The translations under genes and the position numbers were made by a program. Under the pieces are notes generated by a model, which was not told where the DNA came from, did no database searches, and saw only the letters and a program-made list of their open reading frames with translations. Below, piece by piece: positions 24,240 to 33,283 of a stretch of DNA of 64,000 nt. The DNA comes from Anaerolineae bacterium (GTDB taxonomy: Bacteria; Chloroflexota; Anaerolineae; Anaerolineales; Anaerolineaceae), in the NCBI GenBank assembly GCA_013178295.1, contig JABLWW010000009.1, positions 62,001-126,000 of the forward strand. Reading direction: 5' to 3'. Every line of letters begins with the position of its first letter. The first letter of the stretch is position 1.

Positions 24240-25391
24240 TTATTGGCTGTTGAGGGCGTTGATAATCTCTGCGCGCACATAGGGTTCTGGCTCAGTTCTT
24301 AGACGGTTGAGAAGTATCTGTTTTGTTTTTTTGAGGTGATAATTGCCCAGCGCCCAGGCAGCATGTCCCCTGATGATGGCATCTGGCTCATCGGAAAGGA
24401 GCTTGGAAAGCGGGGAAATACATGCGGGATGGCGCAAATTGCCAGCGACAACTGCCAGATTGCGGATGTAGCCTTTACGGCGCGTTCGTGATATGGGTGT
24501 TTTTCCGTATTTTTGTTTGAATTCCTGATCTGTTAGCCCAAGTTCTGAGAAAACCTGAGGAAAAAACAAATCCTCTTTTGGTTGTATCAAGACAGGTGTT
24601 TGTAGACGATCAACGCGTTTATTCCATGGGCATACCATCTGGCAAATATCACAGCCGAAGACCCAGTTGCTCATGGCAGGGCGTATTTCTACAGGTATCA
24701 CTCTTCTATGTTCTATTGTCAGGTAGGAGATGCAGCGACGGGCGTCAATAAAACGCTCGGGGCGAATACACTGTGTGGGACATGCTGAAATACATCTCTG
24801 GCAGTTGCCGCATCTGTCATCTAGAAATGGCGGGCTAGGCTCCATTTCCAGGTTGAGAAAGCAAACAGATAGAAAAATATATGAGCCGTATAGCGGGGAA
24901 ATCAGACAGGTATTTTTCCCTACCCAGCCTAAGCCTGCCTGGGATGCAAAATCCTTTTCCATCACAGGGCCTGTGTCGGTGTAATGAAGGGCTTCGATGG
25001 ATTTTGTGACACCTGCGATTTTTTGAATAGTTTGTACCAGTATTTCAACACGGGGCGGGATGACATGATGATAGTCCTGCGAACATGCATACGCCGAGAT
25101 GCGCCCCAGTCCTTTTTGTTGTTCGGTAGGCAGATCGTGGGGTTTTGTATAACGCGTTGCCAATACGATCACAGATTGTGCGGAGGGTAGGATAAGCCGC
25201 GGGTCTTTGCGCATAGATATAGCGCGTTGATTAGAGAGATATTGCATCTCTGCGTGGTATCCGCCAGTGATCCATTGTTGATAGAATTCTGTGTGCGGAG
25301 TGGGCTGGGGTAAGGCAATGCCAAAGACATCAAAGCCGAGGTTGAGCGCCTCGGCTTTGATGTCTTCTATTTGCGAACGGAGGAGGGGCAT
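24240..25391 (-). CDS. queG: Epoxyqueuosine reductase
   Basis: Iron-sulfur, cobalamin-dependent enzyme of 383 residues that makes the last step to queuosine in tRNA wobble positions. The N-terminal DUF1730 region is followed by two 4Fe-4S motifs (CGNCQRCISACPTQCI and CDICQMVCPWN) and C-terminal HEAT-like repeats (DEPDAIIRGHAAWALGNY). The length fits the family. It is the last gene of the long minus-strand surface-protein string, only 4 bp after the preceding stop codon, although its role is unrelated. Codons about 9-22 contain an 18-bp perfect inverted repeat at DNA level (25324-25366). No other queuosine gene is in the window. Confidence 0.95.
   Translation of the reverse strand: MPLLRSQIEDIKAEALNLGFDVFGIALPQPTPHTEFYQQWITGGYHAEMQYLSNQRAISMRKDPRLILPSAQSVIVLATRYTKPHDLPTEQQKGLGRISAYACSQDYHHVIPPRVEILVQTIQKIAGVTKSIEALHYTDTGPVMEKDFASQAGLGWVGKNTCLISPLYGSYIFLSVCFLNLEMEPSPPFLDDRCGNCQRCISACPTQCIRPERFIDARRCISYLTIEHRRVIPVEIRPAMSNWVFGCDICQMVCPWNKRVDRLQTPVLIQPKEDLFFPQVFSELGLTDQEFKQKYGKTPISRTRRKGYIRNLAVVAGNLRHPACISPLSKLLSDEPDAIIRGHAAWALGNYHLKKTKQILLNRLRTEPEPYVRAEIINALNSQ
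25324..25366. repeat. 18-bp perfect inverted repeat inside the queG 5' coding region
   Basis: Arms 25324-25341 and 25349-25366 with a 7-nt loop (ttgagcg on plus). It lies 25-68 nt inside the queG coding sequence and encodes residues EDIKAEALNLGFDVFG. A stem this long near a start codon could slow ribosomes or stabilise the mRNA. Confidence 0.9.
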
Positions 25392-25395
25392 TACG

Positions 25396-26076
25396 TTATT
25401 CGGTCACCTTAACTGAAAAATAAAAGTTGTAGAAGCAAACCCCGTCGTCATTGTACAGACAATACTTCGCCACGTGGATCCCCGGTGTCCTTGGAGCCTC
25501 GAAAAAGGCGATGAAGTCATATTCTGCGCCCCTGGGAACCGCTGCCCGTAGGTGGATGCTGGTATCGGCTGTGGTCATGGTGCCACCCATCCAACGAAAA
25601 TAGAACTTTGTGTTCCAGTCACGCGCGCCGGTATTTTTGAATACCCATTTGATGTTCAAATCTTGCCCCGGTGTAACAACAATACCATCTGCAATGGATT
25701 GGCTGAGCAGCACGGCGGAGTCGGTATAGTAAGTTTTTGTGATGGTGGGTTGAACAACCCATCCTCCACCTGAGCCTGATGGAGCAGAGGTGGGTAACGA
25801 TGTTGCTGTGGATATTGTATATAGGGTTGGCGTTTCCACTGGCGGCGGGGGTGGTGGAGGAGGCAGAGGCGAGGACGTTACTGTTGGCAGAAGGGCTGCC
25901 TCCTGCGTAATTTGGGCAACAACAGTCTGTGCAGCTTGTGTGCGTACCAGATTGATGTCTTCCGTTGGCATCGCAGCGACGGTTGGCTGCGGGGCTACGC
26001 TGACAGTCTTGCACGATGTGAGCCAAAGGGTCAGCAAGATCAAGAAGTTTGTCAATAGGATATGTTTTTGCTTCAT
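25396..26076 (-). CDS. Lipoprotein with C-terminal NBR1-like Ig domain
   Basis: Surface lipoprotein of 226 residues. The signal peptide ends LWLTSC (lipid Cys about 22). A short motif EDINLVRTQAAQTVVAQIT follows, then a Pro-rich linker. The C-terminal about 110 residues match the NBR1-type Ig-like fold: VTPGQDLNIKWVFKNTGARDW, then HLRAAVPRGAEYDFIAFFEAP and TPGIHVAKYCLYNDDG. This fold is common in Chloroflexota exported proteins; it is thought to mediate binding, with no known enzymatic role. AAAGGA precedes the ATG by 7 nt. It has two paralogues further upstream in the same string (32268-33233 and 33284-34051). It lies 36 bp after the giant repeat protein. Confidence 0.85.
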   Translation of the reverse strand: MKQKHILLTNFLILLTLWLTSCKTVSVAPQPTVAAMPTEDINLVRTQAAQTVVAQITQEAALLPTVTSSPLPPPPPPPPVETPTLYTISTATSLPTSAPSGSGGGWVVQPTITKTYYTDSAVLLSQSIADGIVVTPGQDLNIKWVFKNTGARDWNTKFYFRWMGGTMTTADTSIHLRAAVPRGAEYDFIAFFEAPRTPGIHVAKYCLYNDDGVCFYNFYFSVKVTE

Positions 26077-26112
26077 TACGTTATCCTTTCAGGGCAGTAT
26101 TTCCCAGGGTGC

Positions 26113-29100
26113 TTACTGTATAGTGAAGGTTGCCGTATTGCTGGTAGGGCCGAGGACTTTGGGTGCCCATGGTGTAACTTTCCATGTATGATTTCCTCTA
26201 GGGAGGTCAACTGTGGAAGTAACGCTACAGGTTGTTCCCGCACAAATGCTTGAAGCCTTATACCAAGCATAGATTTCTCTCCCGTTTGGCCCATCGACCC
26301 TAAGCAGATATTCTGTGGCTGAAGACACCTCATTCCACTTGAAAGTAGGTTTTTGGGTAGTTATTGCACCAATTGGGGAAATAAGCACTGGGGCGGTCAA
26401 TGGCGCCTGTACAATGAAAGAGCCTGTCGAACTCCATGCGCCTTCTGTGGCATCATAGCCGACCTTTACTTTCCATGTCAGATTTCCGGATGGTAGCGTG
26501 ATAGATGGCGTGACAGAACAGGTTGTGCTTCCACAATTTGCTTGGGTGGTCGTGTACCACGTGCTGATAACGTTGCCAGAGGAGCTGTCTATATTGAGCA
26601 AATAGCGTGTGGCATTTTCCACCTTGTTCCAGGTAAACGCGGGTTGTTGTGAGGTGACTGTATTGTTGATGGGTGAGACCAACGTGGTTGCACCAGCCGG
26701 GTTGACTTGAGAAGGCACTACAAATTGCGCCGATGAACTCCAATTGTATCCGCCCGAGTTCCAAGTTTGGACCCTCCAGGAATATGTTCCTGGAGACAGT
26801 ATTGTTGAGGGCTTGACAGAGCAGTTTTGCGTGCCACAGTTGGCGTCAGCAGCGGTGTACCAGTACTGGTAGGTGGTTGTAGAGCCTGTTACCTCAACAA
26901 GATACCATGATGCGTCTGAGACTTTTGTCCAGGTGAAGCTTGGCTGTGCCGGTGCATTCTCGCCACCAATGGGCGAAACTAGGTGAACGGAATCTGGCAG
27001 GGTGGATACACTAAACGCGCCGGTGTCGCTGACGGGACCATCTCCTGAGGAATTAGAACTTGTAACTGTCCAGGTATAATTCCCAGTGTTCAATCCCGAA
27101 GCGGCTTTGACAGAGCATGTGCTTGTGCTGCATACCTGGTTTGAGTCGTACCAGGTATTGATGACCGTACCGCTGCTGCCATTTACCTTGAGCAGGTACA
27201 TGGTCGCTGAACTGGACCTTTCCCATGTAAAGGTGGGTGTGGCGGTGGTGGTAGCGCTGTTGATGGGTGAAATCAGCTTGACTTTGGCGGGCGCTGTTAC
27301 GACTGTGAATGCAGCACTGGAAGTTCCTCCGTAACCGCTGCTCGATGTTGTACTGGACGTCCAGGTCTGAATATGCCAGGTGTGGTTGCCAGCTTCCAAA
27401 GGAGTGGAGGTCAAAGCGGTATGAGCGACGAAACATGTATCGGTGCCGCAACTGGCTTCTGCGGCTGACATCCAGCGACCAAATAGTGTGACGCTGGAGG
27501 CATCCTGCACGCGGATATAATACCAGTCGGCAAGGTCAACCGGCTTCCAGATGTATACGGGCTGGGTTGTGGAAATCGTACCGCTGGGAGAAACCAGGGT
27601 GGCAGCTCCTGGCAAGCCTGGTATTTTGAATGTCCACACAAGTGAGTCGGTAAATCCAGCTGCGTTGTATGTGCGGACGCTCCAGTTGTAGTTCCCTTTT
27701 CCCAAGCCGGAGATGGATACTGAACAGGTTGAGCCAACAGCCGTACAGCCTGCTTCAGAGGGTGTTTTCCAGGATTGTTTCTTTATGTTGCCAAACGAAT
27801 CTTTTATTTCTAGAAAGTACCACAGAGCATCATTGACATAACCCCACTGGAAGGTTACTGGCGAGGCAACGTTTGTGGCCCCATCTAGCGGTTGGACTAG
27901 CGTAGCTGCGCCGGGCCCTACACCGACTGTGAAAGTGTCGGCGGCGCTTCCATTGCCCGCGGCATTAGTGGCTTCGATTTCCCAAGTATATGGTCCAGCA
28001 GCTAGCGGGGAGGATGATGAGAAGGGAGCAACGTAGCAAGTAGAAGTGTCGCAATTTGCCTCTGCTGGGGTATATTCTCTGGTGGTTACGCCACCGCCGG
28101 TCACAGTCAGTGTGTATTTTGTGGCGTAGGGGACAACTCTCCAACGGAAGGTGGGTGTGCCGGAAGTGGTTGTTCCAAGCGGGGAAAGCAACACTGGGGC
28201 GGGTGGTAAAACCAGGGCAAATTGTTTTGGGGCGCTCCATGTTCCGTTGCCGCCTATAGAGTTTGCTGCCTGCACCTTCCAGGTGTAATTTCCTGATATT
28301 GTAAGGGCTGGGGCAAGCGGGTATACACAGGTATCTCCTGGGGCTGAACAGTCCACCCATTGGGTAAGGGTGGTAAACCCACTTGGGCCCTCCAGCATCA
28401 GCTGGTAGTTGGTAATGCCAGGTACTTCATACCATGTGAATGAGGGGGTTGGGTTTGTGATTTCGATTGACGATGCGCCAGCGGCAGGGGGGTCTATGAG
28501 AACTGGCGCACCCGGATTGGCTGGGATGACAAAGTACTCTGTGTCGCTCCAGGGTCCTGACCCAAAAGCGTTCCATGTCATCACCTTCCAGGAATGTGTG
28601 CCGGGGCTTAGAGCAATGGTAAGATCAATGGTAAATGTGGGTGGTGCAACCGATCCGTCGAAGACCAGGTTATCCGGGCTGAGCCACAGGTTGACCTCGA
28701 TGCCGTTGGGCCCGTCGATCTGTAACAAGTAAAAGCTGGCATCGGCTACCCATTCCCAAGTCAGCGTAGGTGTGTTATCACTTGTCGCGTGGGCAATTGG
28801 TGAAACAAGATTTGTAGCGGCTGGTGTGGATGCAACGGTGAATGCACCAGCGACGCTGGGGGGGCCCGCTGCGCCACCATTTAACCCTTCAACTGTCCAG
28901 GTGTAATTGCCGCTGGTTAGTGAGGTTGGGGGTGTTACCGAACAGTTTGTGGCGCAATTTGACTGGGCGGTGGTGTAAGTGAGGCTATATACATTCTCAC
29001 CAGAGGCTTTGTTGACCGTAAGCCGGTAAGAGGTAGCCAGTGCCACCTTTTGCCACACAAAAGTGGGTTTGTTGGTAGTGGTTGCGCCCAAAATGGGTTG

Positions 29101-30837
29101 AACCAGTGTTGGCGCTGCTGGAAGGGAAGATACGGTGAACTGGAATTGCTCACTCCATGGCCCCAGACCGGAGGTGTTCCATGTCATGACTTTCCACGTG
29201 TGGACGCCCCCTTCCAGCGTTATGCCGGGTGTAATACGGCATGCGTTGGTATAGCCGGGAACGGCAGCACAGCTGGCAGCGCTGTACCAGTTATTGATGA
29301 CTGGAAGACCGTTTGGCCCGATGACCTGTAGGAGATAATACAAGGTGTCAGTAACCTGATAAAAGTCAAAGGACGGGGTTTCATTTGAGAAGCCGTTCTG
29401 CGGCGGGCTGATCAATGTGGCAGTAGCGGGATTGGCAGAAACCATAAACGTACGTTCGCCAACTGGCTGTCCGGACCATAACCCCGCCTTACCGTTGTTC
29501 CACGTCTGGATATCCCAGGTGTACTGTCCGCCAGCCAGAGGAGTTGTCAGAGTAATTGAACAGTTGTCTGTTCCACAGTTTGCTTCTGAAGTCGTATAGA
29601 ATTTGTTGAAGACGTTGCCGGACGAACCGTCGATGCTCAACAGATAGGCAGAAGCAAGCGCCAATTTTTTCCAGGTAAAGGTTGGCGTCGAGGTGGTGTA
29701 TACTACATCGGGTGGGGTGCTGAGGGGGGAAACCAGCGTAGTAGCTGCCAATGGAACAGCATCCACCTGCACGTTAAACTGATTGGTAGTGCTCCACTCG
29801 CCTTCTCCGCTGGCATTTTTGGCTTTTACTTTCCAGGTATGCTGTCCGCCTTCAAATGAAACAGCTGTAGCATCATACGTGCAAGTGCTATTTGGCGCTG
29901 TGCAGGTCAGGTCTGCGCTTGAAAACCAGTTGTTGATCACATAACCTGAGGGACCCATTACCTCCAGGAGATATGAAGTTGCACTTGCCACGGAATTCCA
30001 GGTAAATCTAATGTTGTTATAAACCCACTCTGATCCATTGACAGGTTGTTGAAGCACCGGGATTCCCGGCGGTGCAGTTACAACAAAACTTCTATCTGCA
30101 GGAACTGTTGCCCAGCTGCCAGGCACGTCTTCATTCCAGGTCTGAACGTTCCAGGTGTATAAGCCTGCAGCCAGTGTTAAGGTAGGTGCAATGTTACATA
30201 CAGCAACAGATGGATCCGAGCAACCACATTGGGTAGCAGTATAAGATTGATTCAGGATGGCGTTGCCGTCTTCGTTGACAATACTGAGCAGGTACCTGGA
30301 GGCAAAATCAACCCTTTCCCAGGTGAACGCCGGGCTGGAATTTGTGCTTTGCCCGTTAATTGGCGATAACAGTTCTGTTGCCGCAGGCGGTACAATTGTC
30401 TCAAAAGGTATCGTCGTTGACCAGGAACCAGCCACCGAGCTATATGTTTGTACACGAACCTTGTGCTTTCCACCTGGCAGGAGAGAAAGGTCAATGCTTA
30501 ATGAACAATTCCCATTGCCCGCTAAGCTATAACCTGGATTGGCAGGGTCTTCGCACAATGCCTGTGTTGCGGTGATCAACTGCTGAAATTGCATGAAGTC
30601 GGTCGCTGCGTCGTCAATACGCACCAGGTAAGATGATGCCGCTGCGATACCGTCCCAGCGAAAGGTGTGCGGGGATAGGGGCAGTTTCTGGTTGTATGTT
30701 GGGGAACGAACAGTTGTAGCCGCCGGGGCGGTTTGCGCCTCAGCGGTCTGGATGCTTGTGGCTGTAGTTCCCAGCAACAAGACAAAGATCAACAGAAAGC
30801 TGAAAAGCCTGTAGATTATCATTTTCTTAGGAAACAT
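26113..30837 (-). CDS. Giant secreted protein of 15 cysteine-paired beta-sandwich-like repeats
   Basis: Exported protein of about 1574 residues. It has a signal peptide (YRLFSFLLIFVLLLGTTATS) followed by 15 repeats of about 95-110 residues that continue to the C-terminus. Each opens with a strand like LVSPINNTVTSQQPAFTW, then a Y-L-L-x-I/V segment, usually a G-P-S/N-G turn, a pair of cysteines 4-12 residues apart in most units (NCGTDNCS, VCSTSTCS), and ends G-x-Y/H-T-W-x-V-x-T-W-N. This looks like a fibronectin-III-type fold with a local disulfide. No anchor, sortase signal or catalytic domain is visible. I place the start at the ATG at 30837 (AGGAG upstream). A stalk, adhesin or glycan-binding surface fibre is likely; the exact role is unknown. 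Confidence 0.85.
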   Translation of the reverse strand: MFPKKMIIYRLFSFLLIFVLLLGTTATSIQTAEAQTAPAATTVRSPTYNQKLPLSPHTFRWDGIAAASSYLVRIDDAATDFMQFQQLITATQALCEDPANPGYSLAGNGNCSLSIDLSLLPGGKHKVRVQTYSSVAGSWSTTIPFETIVPPAATELLSPINGQSTNSSPAFTWERVDFASRYLLSIVNEDGNAILNQSYTATQCGCSDPSVAVCNIAPTLTLAAGLYTWNVQTWNEDVPGSWATVPADRSFVVTAPPGIPVLQQPVNGSEWVYNNIRFTWNSVASATSYLLEVMGPSGYVINNWFSSADLTCTAPNSTCTYDATAVSFEGGQHTWKVKAKNASGEGEWSTTNQFNVQVDAVPLAATTLVSPLSTPPDVVYTTSTPTFTWKKLALASAYLLSIDGSSGNVFNKFYTTSEANCGTDNCSITLTTPLAGGQYTWDIQTWNNGKAGLWSGQPVGERTFMVSANPATATLISPPQNGFSNETPSFDFYQVTDTLYYLLQVIGPNGLPVINNWYSAASCAAVPGYTNACRITPGITLEGGVHTWKVMTWNTSGLGPWSEQFQFTVSSLPAAPTLVQPILGATTTNKPTFVWQKVALATSYRLTVNKASGENVYSLTYTTAQSNCATNCSVTPPTSLTSGNYTWTVEGLNGGAAGPPSVAGAFTVASTPAATNLVSPIAHATSDNTPTLTWEWVADASFYLLQIDGPNGIEVNLWLSPDNLVFDGSVAPPTFTIDLTIALSPGTHSWKVMTWNAFGSGPWSDTEYFVIPANPGAPVLIDPPAAGASSIEITNPTPSFTWYEVPGITNYQLMLEGPSGFTTLTQWVDCSAPGDTCVYPLAPALTISGNYTWKVQAANSIGGNGTWSAPKQFALVLPPAPVLLSPLGTTTSGTPTFRWRVVPYATKYTLTVTGGGVTTREYTPAEANCDTSTCYVAPFSSSSPLAAGPYTWEIEATNAAGNGSAADTFTVGVGPGAATLVQPLDGATNVASPVTFQWGYVNDALWYFLEIKDSFGNIKKQSWKTPSEAGCTAVGSTCSVSISGLGKGNYNWSVRTYNAAGFTDSLVWTFKIPGLPGAATLVSPSGTISTTQPVYIWKPVDLADWYYIRVQDASSVTLFGRWMSAAEASCGTDTCFVAHTALTSTPLEAGNHTWHIQTWTSSTTSSSGYGGTSSAAFTVVTAPAKVKLISPINSATTTATPTFTWERSSSATMYLLKVNGSSGTVINTWYDSNQVCSTSTCSVKAASGLNTGNYTWTVTSSNSSGDGPVSDTGAFSVSTLPDSVHLVSPIGGENAPAQPSFTWTKVSDASWYLVEVTGSTTTYQYWYTAADANCGTQNCSVKPSTILSPGTYSWRVQTWNSGGYNWSSSAQFVVPSQVNPAGATTLVSPINNTVTSQQPAFTWNKVENATRYLLNIDSSSGNVISTWYTTTQANCGSTTCSVTPSITLPSGNLTWKVKVGYDATEGAWSSTGSFIVQAPLTAPVLISPIGAITTQKPTFKWNEVSSATEYLLRVDGPNGREIYAWYKASSICAGTTCSVTSTVDLPRGNHTWKVTPWAPKVLGPTSNTATFTIQ

Positions 30838-30873
30838 AACATCACACACTCCTGAATCACAGCCTAATTGTAT

Positions 30874-32250
30874 TTATCTGTAGGTGGCATCTATAGATTT
30901 CAAAATCGCAGCCAGGTCTATACCATTGACAAAGTCCACCATCCCTTTTTGGAAAGCCTGGTTTGTTTCTGGTGGTAGAAAGACCGATGCCGGGTAGCGC
31001 ACAATCTGTGCATTGATAACCAAATCAGCCAGTGCCCTCTCAGTTTCAGAAGGGTAGGCGTTTTTGTCTAAATCTTTGTGCGGGAATAACCCCCCGCCCA
31101 GTTTCGCCCATTCAGCACCAGCATTGCCAGTAGCGAGAAATTCCATAAGCTTGCGCACTTCGGCTCTATCGTTGAGCATCACAAACATCTCGCCGCTGAC
31201 CAGAAGAGGGGTGTCTGTCCCTTGCATGGTGGTGGGCAAAACAAAGAACCCTGCCTGGTTTTCCATTTCGGCTTTTACCGTTGCGGGCAGTTGATGGTAT
31301 AAAGCGCTCGTCTGGCGGCTTAACCAACAGGAGGGCGGATTTGAGAAAATCATTGCTAGAGCGTTAGGGGCTGAGGTACTCAGCATATCAGATGTCCCGC
31401 CGTATACCATTTGTGGATCAAGCCAGATTTTGCCCAAATTATCAAATGCAGTTTGCACCTCATTGCTTTGGAATGACAATTGATGGGCTGTCCATTGGTC
31501 GTATTGCTTAATGCCAACGGTGTGTAGGAAGACATCTTCCAGCCACTCTGTAGCAGGAGTGCTTCCGTAATAGCTGTCTGTTACCAGCCCAATACACCAG
31601 GGAGAGATGCCTTGGGCCGCCATCTGGGCAGTCATGGTTTCCAGTTCCTGCCATGTGGAAGGGGCGGAATAACCAGCGCTTGAAAATGCAGTTTTGGAGT
31701 ACCAAACCAGACTATGGGCGTTTACACGATATGGGACGGCATAGACACGACCTTCAAGAGAGGCCATTTGTTTCCAAGCAGGAGAGTAGTTGGCGTCTAT
31801 TTGTTTTTCGATTTGTGCCCACAGTGGCTTGATGGCGCCGATTGTGGCCAAGTCTTTCAAGATAGCCGGGTCCGGCAACATGCTAATATCTGGAGTGTCT
31901 CCAGCATCGATACGCAGCTTGAGCAGGTCTGAAAAATTAGAGGCGCTTGAATAAACAACGTCAATCCCTGTGGCGTCTTCAAAAGGTTTTAGGGCGATAT
32001 TGAAACGCATCTCATCTTCGCCCGTGAGCGTGCCGAAGATCGTGATGACACCAGTATCCGTTGCAGTTGGGATCACCACAGGGGTGGCGACTTGTGGCGT
32101 GGGTCTGGAAGTACTGGCTGGCAATTGCGTTTGCTCAGAAGGAGGTGGCAATTCTGGCGTTTTGGTGTTCTCCTTGCTTTTGCAGCTGCCTAATATAAGG
32201 GCAAGACAACAGACGACGCAAAGCGACAGCGTTAAGACCTTTGTTTTCAT
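30874..32250 (-). CDS. Extracellular solute-binding lipoprotein (family 1, sugar type), orphan
   Basis: Binding protein of 458 residues. The signal peptide ends in lipobox LILGSC (Cys23), with a Pro/Thr-rich tether before the domain starts at about 65 (GVITIFGTLTGEDEMRF). The fold matches carbohydrate-type SBP family 1: PFEDATGIDVVYSSAS, DAGDTPDISMLPDPAIL, AVPYRVNAHSLVWYSKTAF, and an expected ligand-site region LAMIFSNPPSCWL. Members usually serve an ABC importer for sugars or oligosaccharides. No permease or ATPase genes are nearby; it sits between the giant repeat protein (24 bp) and an NBR1-Ig lipoprotein (17 bp). It could pair with a distant permease or act as a surface sugar sensor. Confidence 0.88.
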   Translation of the reverse strand: MKTKVLTLSLCVVCCLALILGSCKSKENTKTPELPPPSEQTQLPASTSRPTPQVATPVVIPTATDTGVITIFGTLTGEDEMRFNIALKPFEDATGIDVVYSSASNFSDLLKLRIDAGDTPDISMLPDPAILKDLATIGAIKPLWAQIEKQIDANYSPAWKQMASLEGRVYAVPYRVNAHSLVWYSKTAFSSAGYSAPSTWQELETMTAQMAAQGISPWCIGLVTDSYYGSTPATEWLEDVFLHTVGIKQYDQWTAHQLSFQSNEVQTAFDNLGKIWLDPQMVYGGTSDMLSTSAPNALAMIFSNPPSCWLSRQTSALYHQLPATVKAEMENQAGFFVLPTTMQGTDTPLLVSGEMFVMLNDRAEVRKLMEFLATGNAGAEWAKLGGGLFPHKDLDKNAYPSETERALADLVINAQIVRYPASVFLPPETNQAFQKGMVDFVNGIDLAAILKSIDATYR

Positions 32251-32267
32251 GAAGTCAGCAACTCCGT

Positions 32268-33233
32268 TCAGGACGCAGGGCAGACATACGTCCCCGAGAA
32301 ACCGCCATCGGCGCCACAGGTATTTACGGAACAGAAAGTAATCGTATCAGCCTTTACCTGCAAGGCTCGTGCGGCTAAGAATTCTCGGCATGTATTTTGC
32401 TCTGATGAGCCTGGAGCGTAGGTATTGGGATCCTGAACACAGCACAGCTGAATTTTATTGAGGGTTTCTTTGGTGGCAGTCTGCGCCCATGCGGTGGCCG
32501 TCCGTTCCTGGTCGCCGATATCCTGGAACACGTTGATGGTGACATTAAGTTCGTAGAAAGGTTGAGCCTGATCATTTTTCAGCACCCACACACTTTTGAA
32601 AGTGCCTGTGGTGCCACTGGTTTCCATATCAACAATCACCTGGTAGGTTTCGTTTGGCAATACATCATTGCGGAAGTAGTAGATGCGCGGAAAGCTTGAT
32701 GGCCCAATACGGTTGCTGGTAGAGGTATCCCAGAACTCGACGTAGTAGCCAGTAGTCCATTTGTTCGTACCGATATTGCGAATTTCCCATATTGTGTCAA
32801 AGCCATGATATGTGGGAAGGGAGGTGCCATCGGCGGGCGTTTGTCCGACGAACTCCACCTTATCCGCTTTGGAGGTTGCTGGAGCAGCTGGCGTATTGGT
32901 TTTCAGAACAGGCAAGGTGCCGATAACCGGTGTGCCAGGAATGGCAGCGGGTAAAGTGGCACCTCCCAGCGGTTGAGGTGAAGCCAGAGGAGTGTTGGTT
33001 TGCATTTGCGCCATGACAGTTTGCGCTGCCTCAGTGCGAATGAGGTTGGGATCCTCTGATGGTTGGGCTGCCGCCTGTGTCAATTGGGCTTCGACAGTTT
33101 GTGCTGCAGAGGTGAATATAAGATTGGGATCCACCGTAGGGGATGTGCCGGGGCGTTCGCAGGCACTGACTCCAAGAAGAAACATGGTGACAACAATGAG
33201 CCACCGTCTATGTGTCTTAGACAAACAATTCAT
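32268..33233 (-). CDS. NBR1-Ig-like lipoprotein with two copies of the AAQT motif and a Cys-rich tail
   Basis: Lipoprotein of 321 residues. The start is the ATG at 33233, since GGAGG lies just before it and the signal peptide (RRWLIVVTMFLLGVSAC, lipid Cys) begins there; a longer frame would run into the gene upstream. Two tandem motifs follow (DPNLIFTSAAQTVEAQLT and DPNLIRTEAAQTVMAQM), then a Pro-rich linker and one NBR1-type Ig domain (about 120-235: PTYHGFDTIWEIRNIGTNKW). A C-terminal region of about 80 residues has five or more cysteines (QLCCVQDPNT, NTCREFLAA, CSVNTCGADGG) and is unlike its paralogues. Likely a surface-binding protein; the Cys-rich tail suggests a disulfide-stabilised module. 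Confidence 0.8.
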   Translation of the reverse strand: MNCLSKTHRRWLIVVTMFLLGVSACERPGTSPTVDPNLIFTSAAQTVEAQLTQAAAQPSEDPNLIRTEAAQTVMAQMQTNTPLASPQPLGGATLPAAIPGTPVIGTLPVLKTNTPAAPATSKADKVEFVGQTPADGTSLPTYHGFDTIWEIRNIGTNKWTTGYYVEFWDTSTSNRIGPSSFPRIYYFRNDVLPNETYQVIVDMETSGTTGTFKSVWVLKNDQAQPFYELNVTINVFQDIGDQERTATAWAQTATKETLNKIQLCCVQDPNTYAPGSSEQNTCREFLAARALQVKADTITFCSVNTCGADGGFSGTYVCPAS

Positions 33234-33283
33234 CGTTTTCCTCCATAAGCCGTGAGGCGTATTTTTATAAGTAGATTTTAGAT

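Noticed and set aside
26771-26795. 9-bp inverted repeat in the giant protein gene
   Set aside because: Short arms in a repetitive coding region; no promoter or gene boundary nearby, so probably chance.
26113-30837. Repeat array considered as CRISPR or DNA tandem repeat
   Set aside because: The repetition is at protein level with about 100-residue units and diverged DNA. There are no short identical repeats with spacers.
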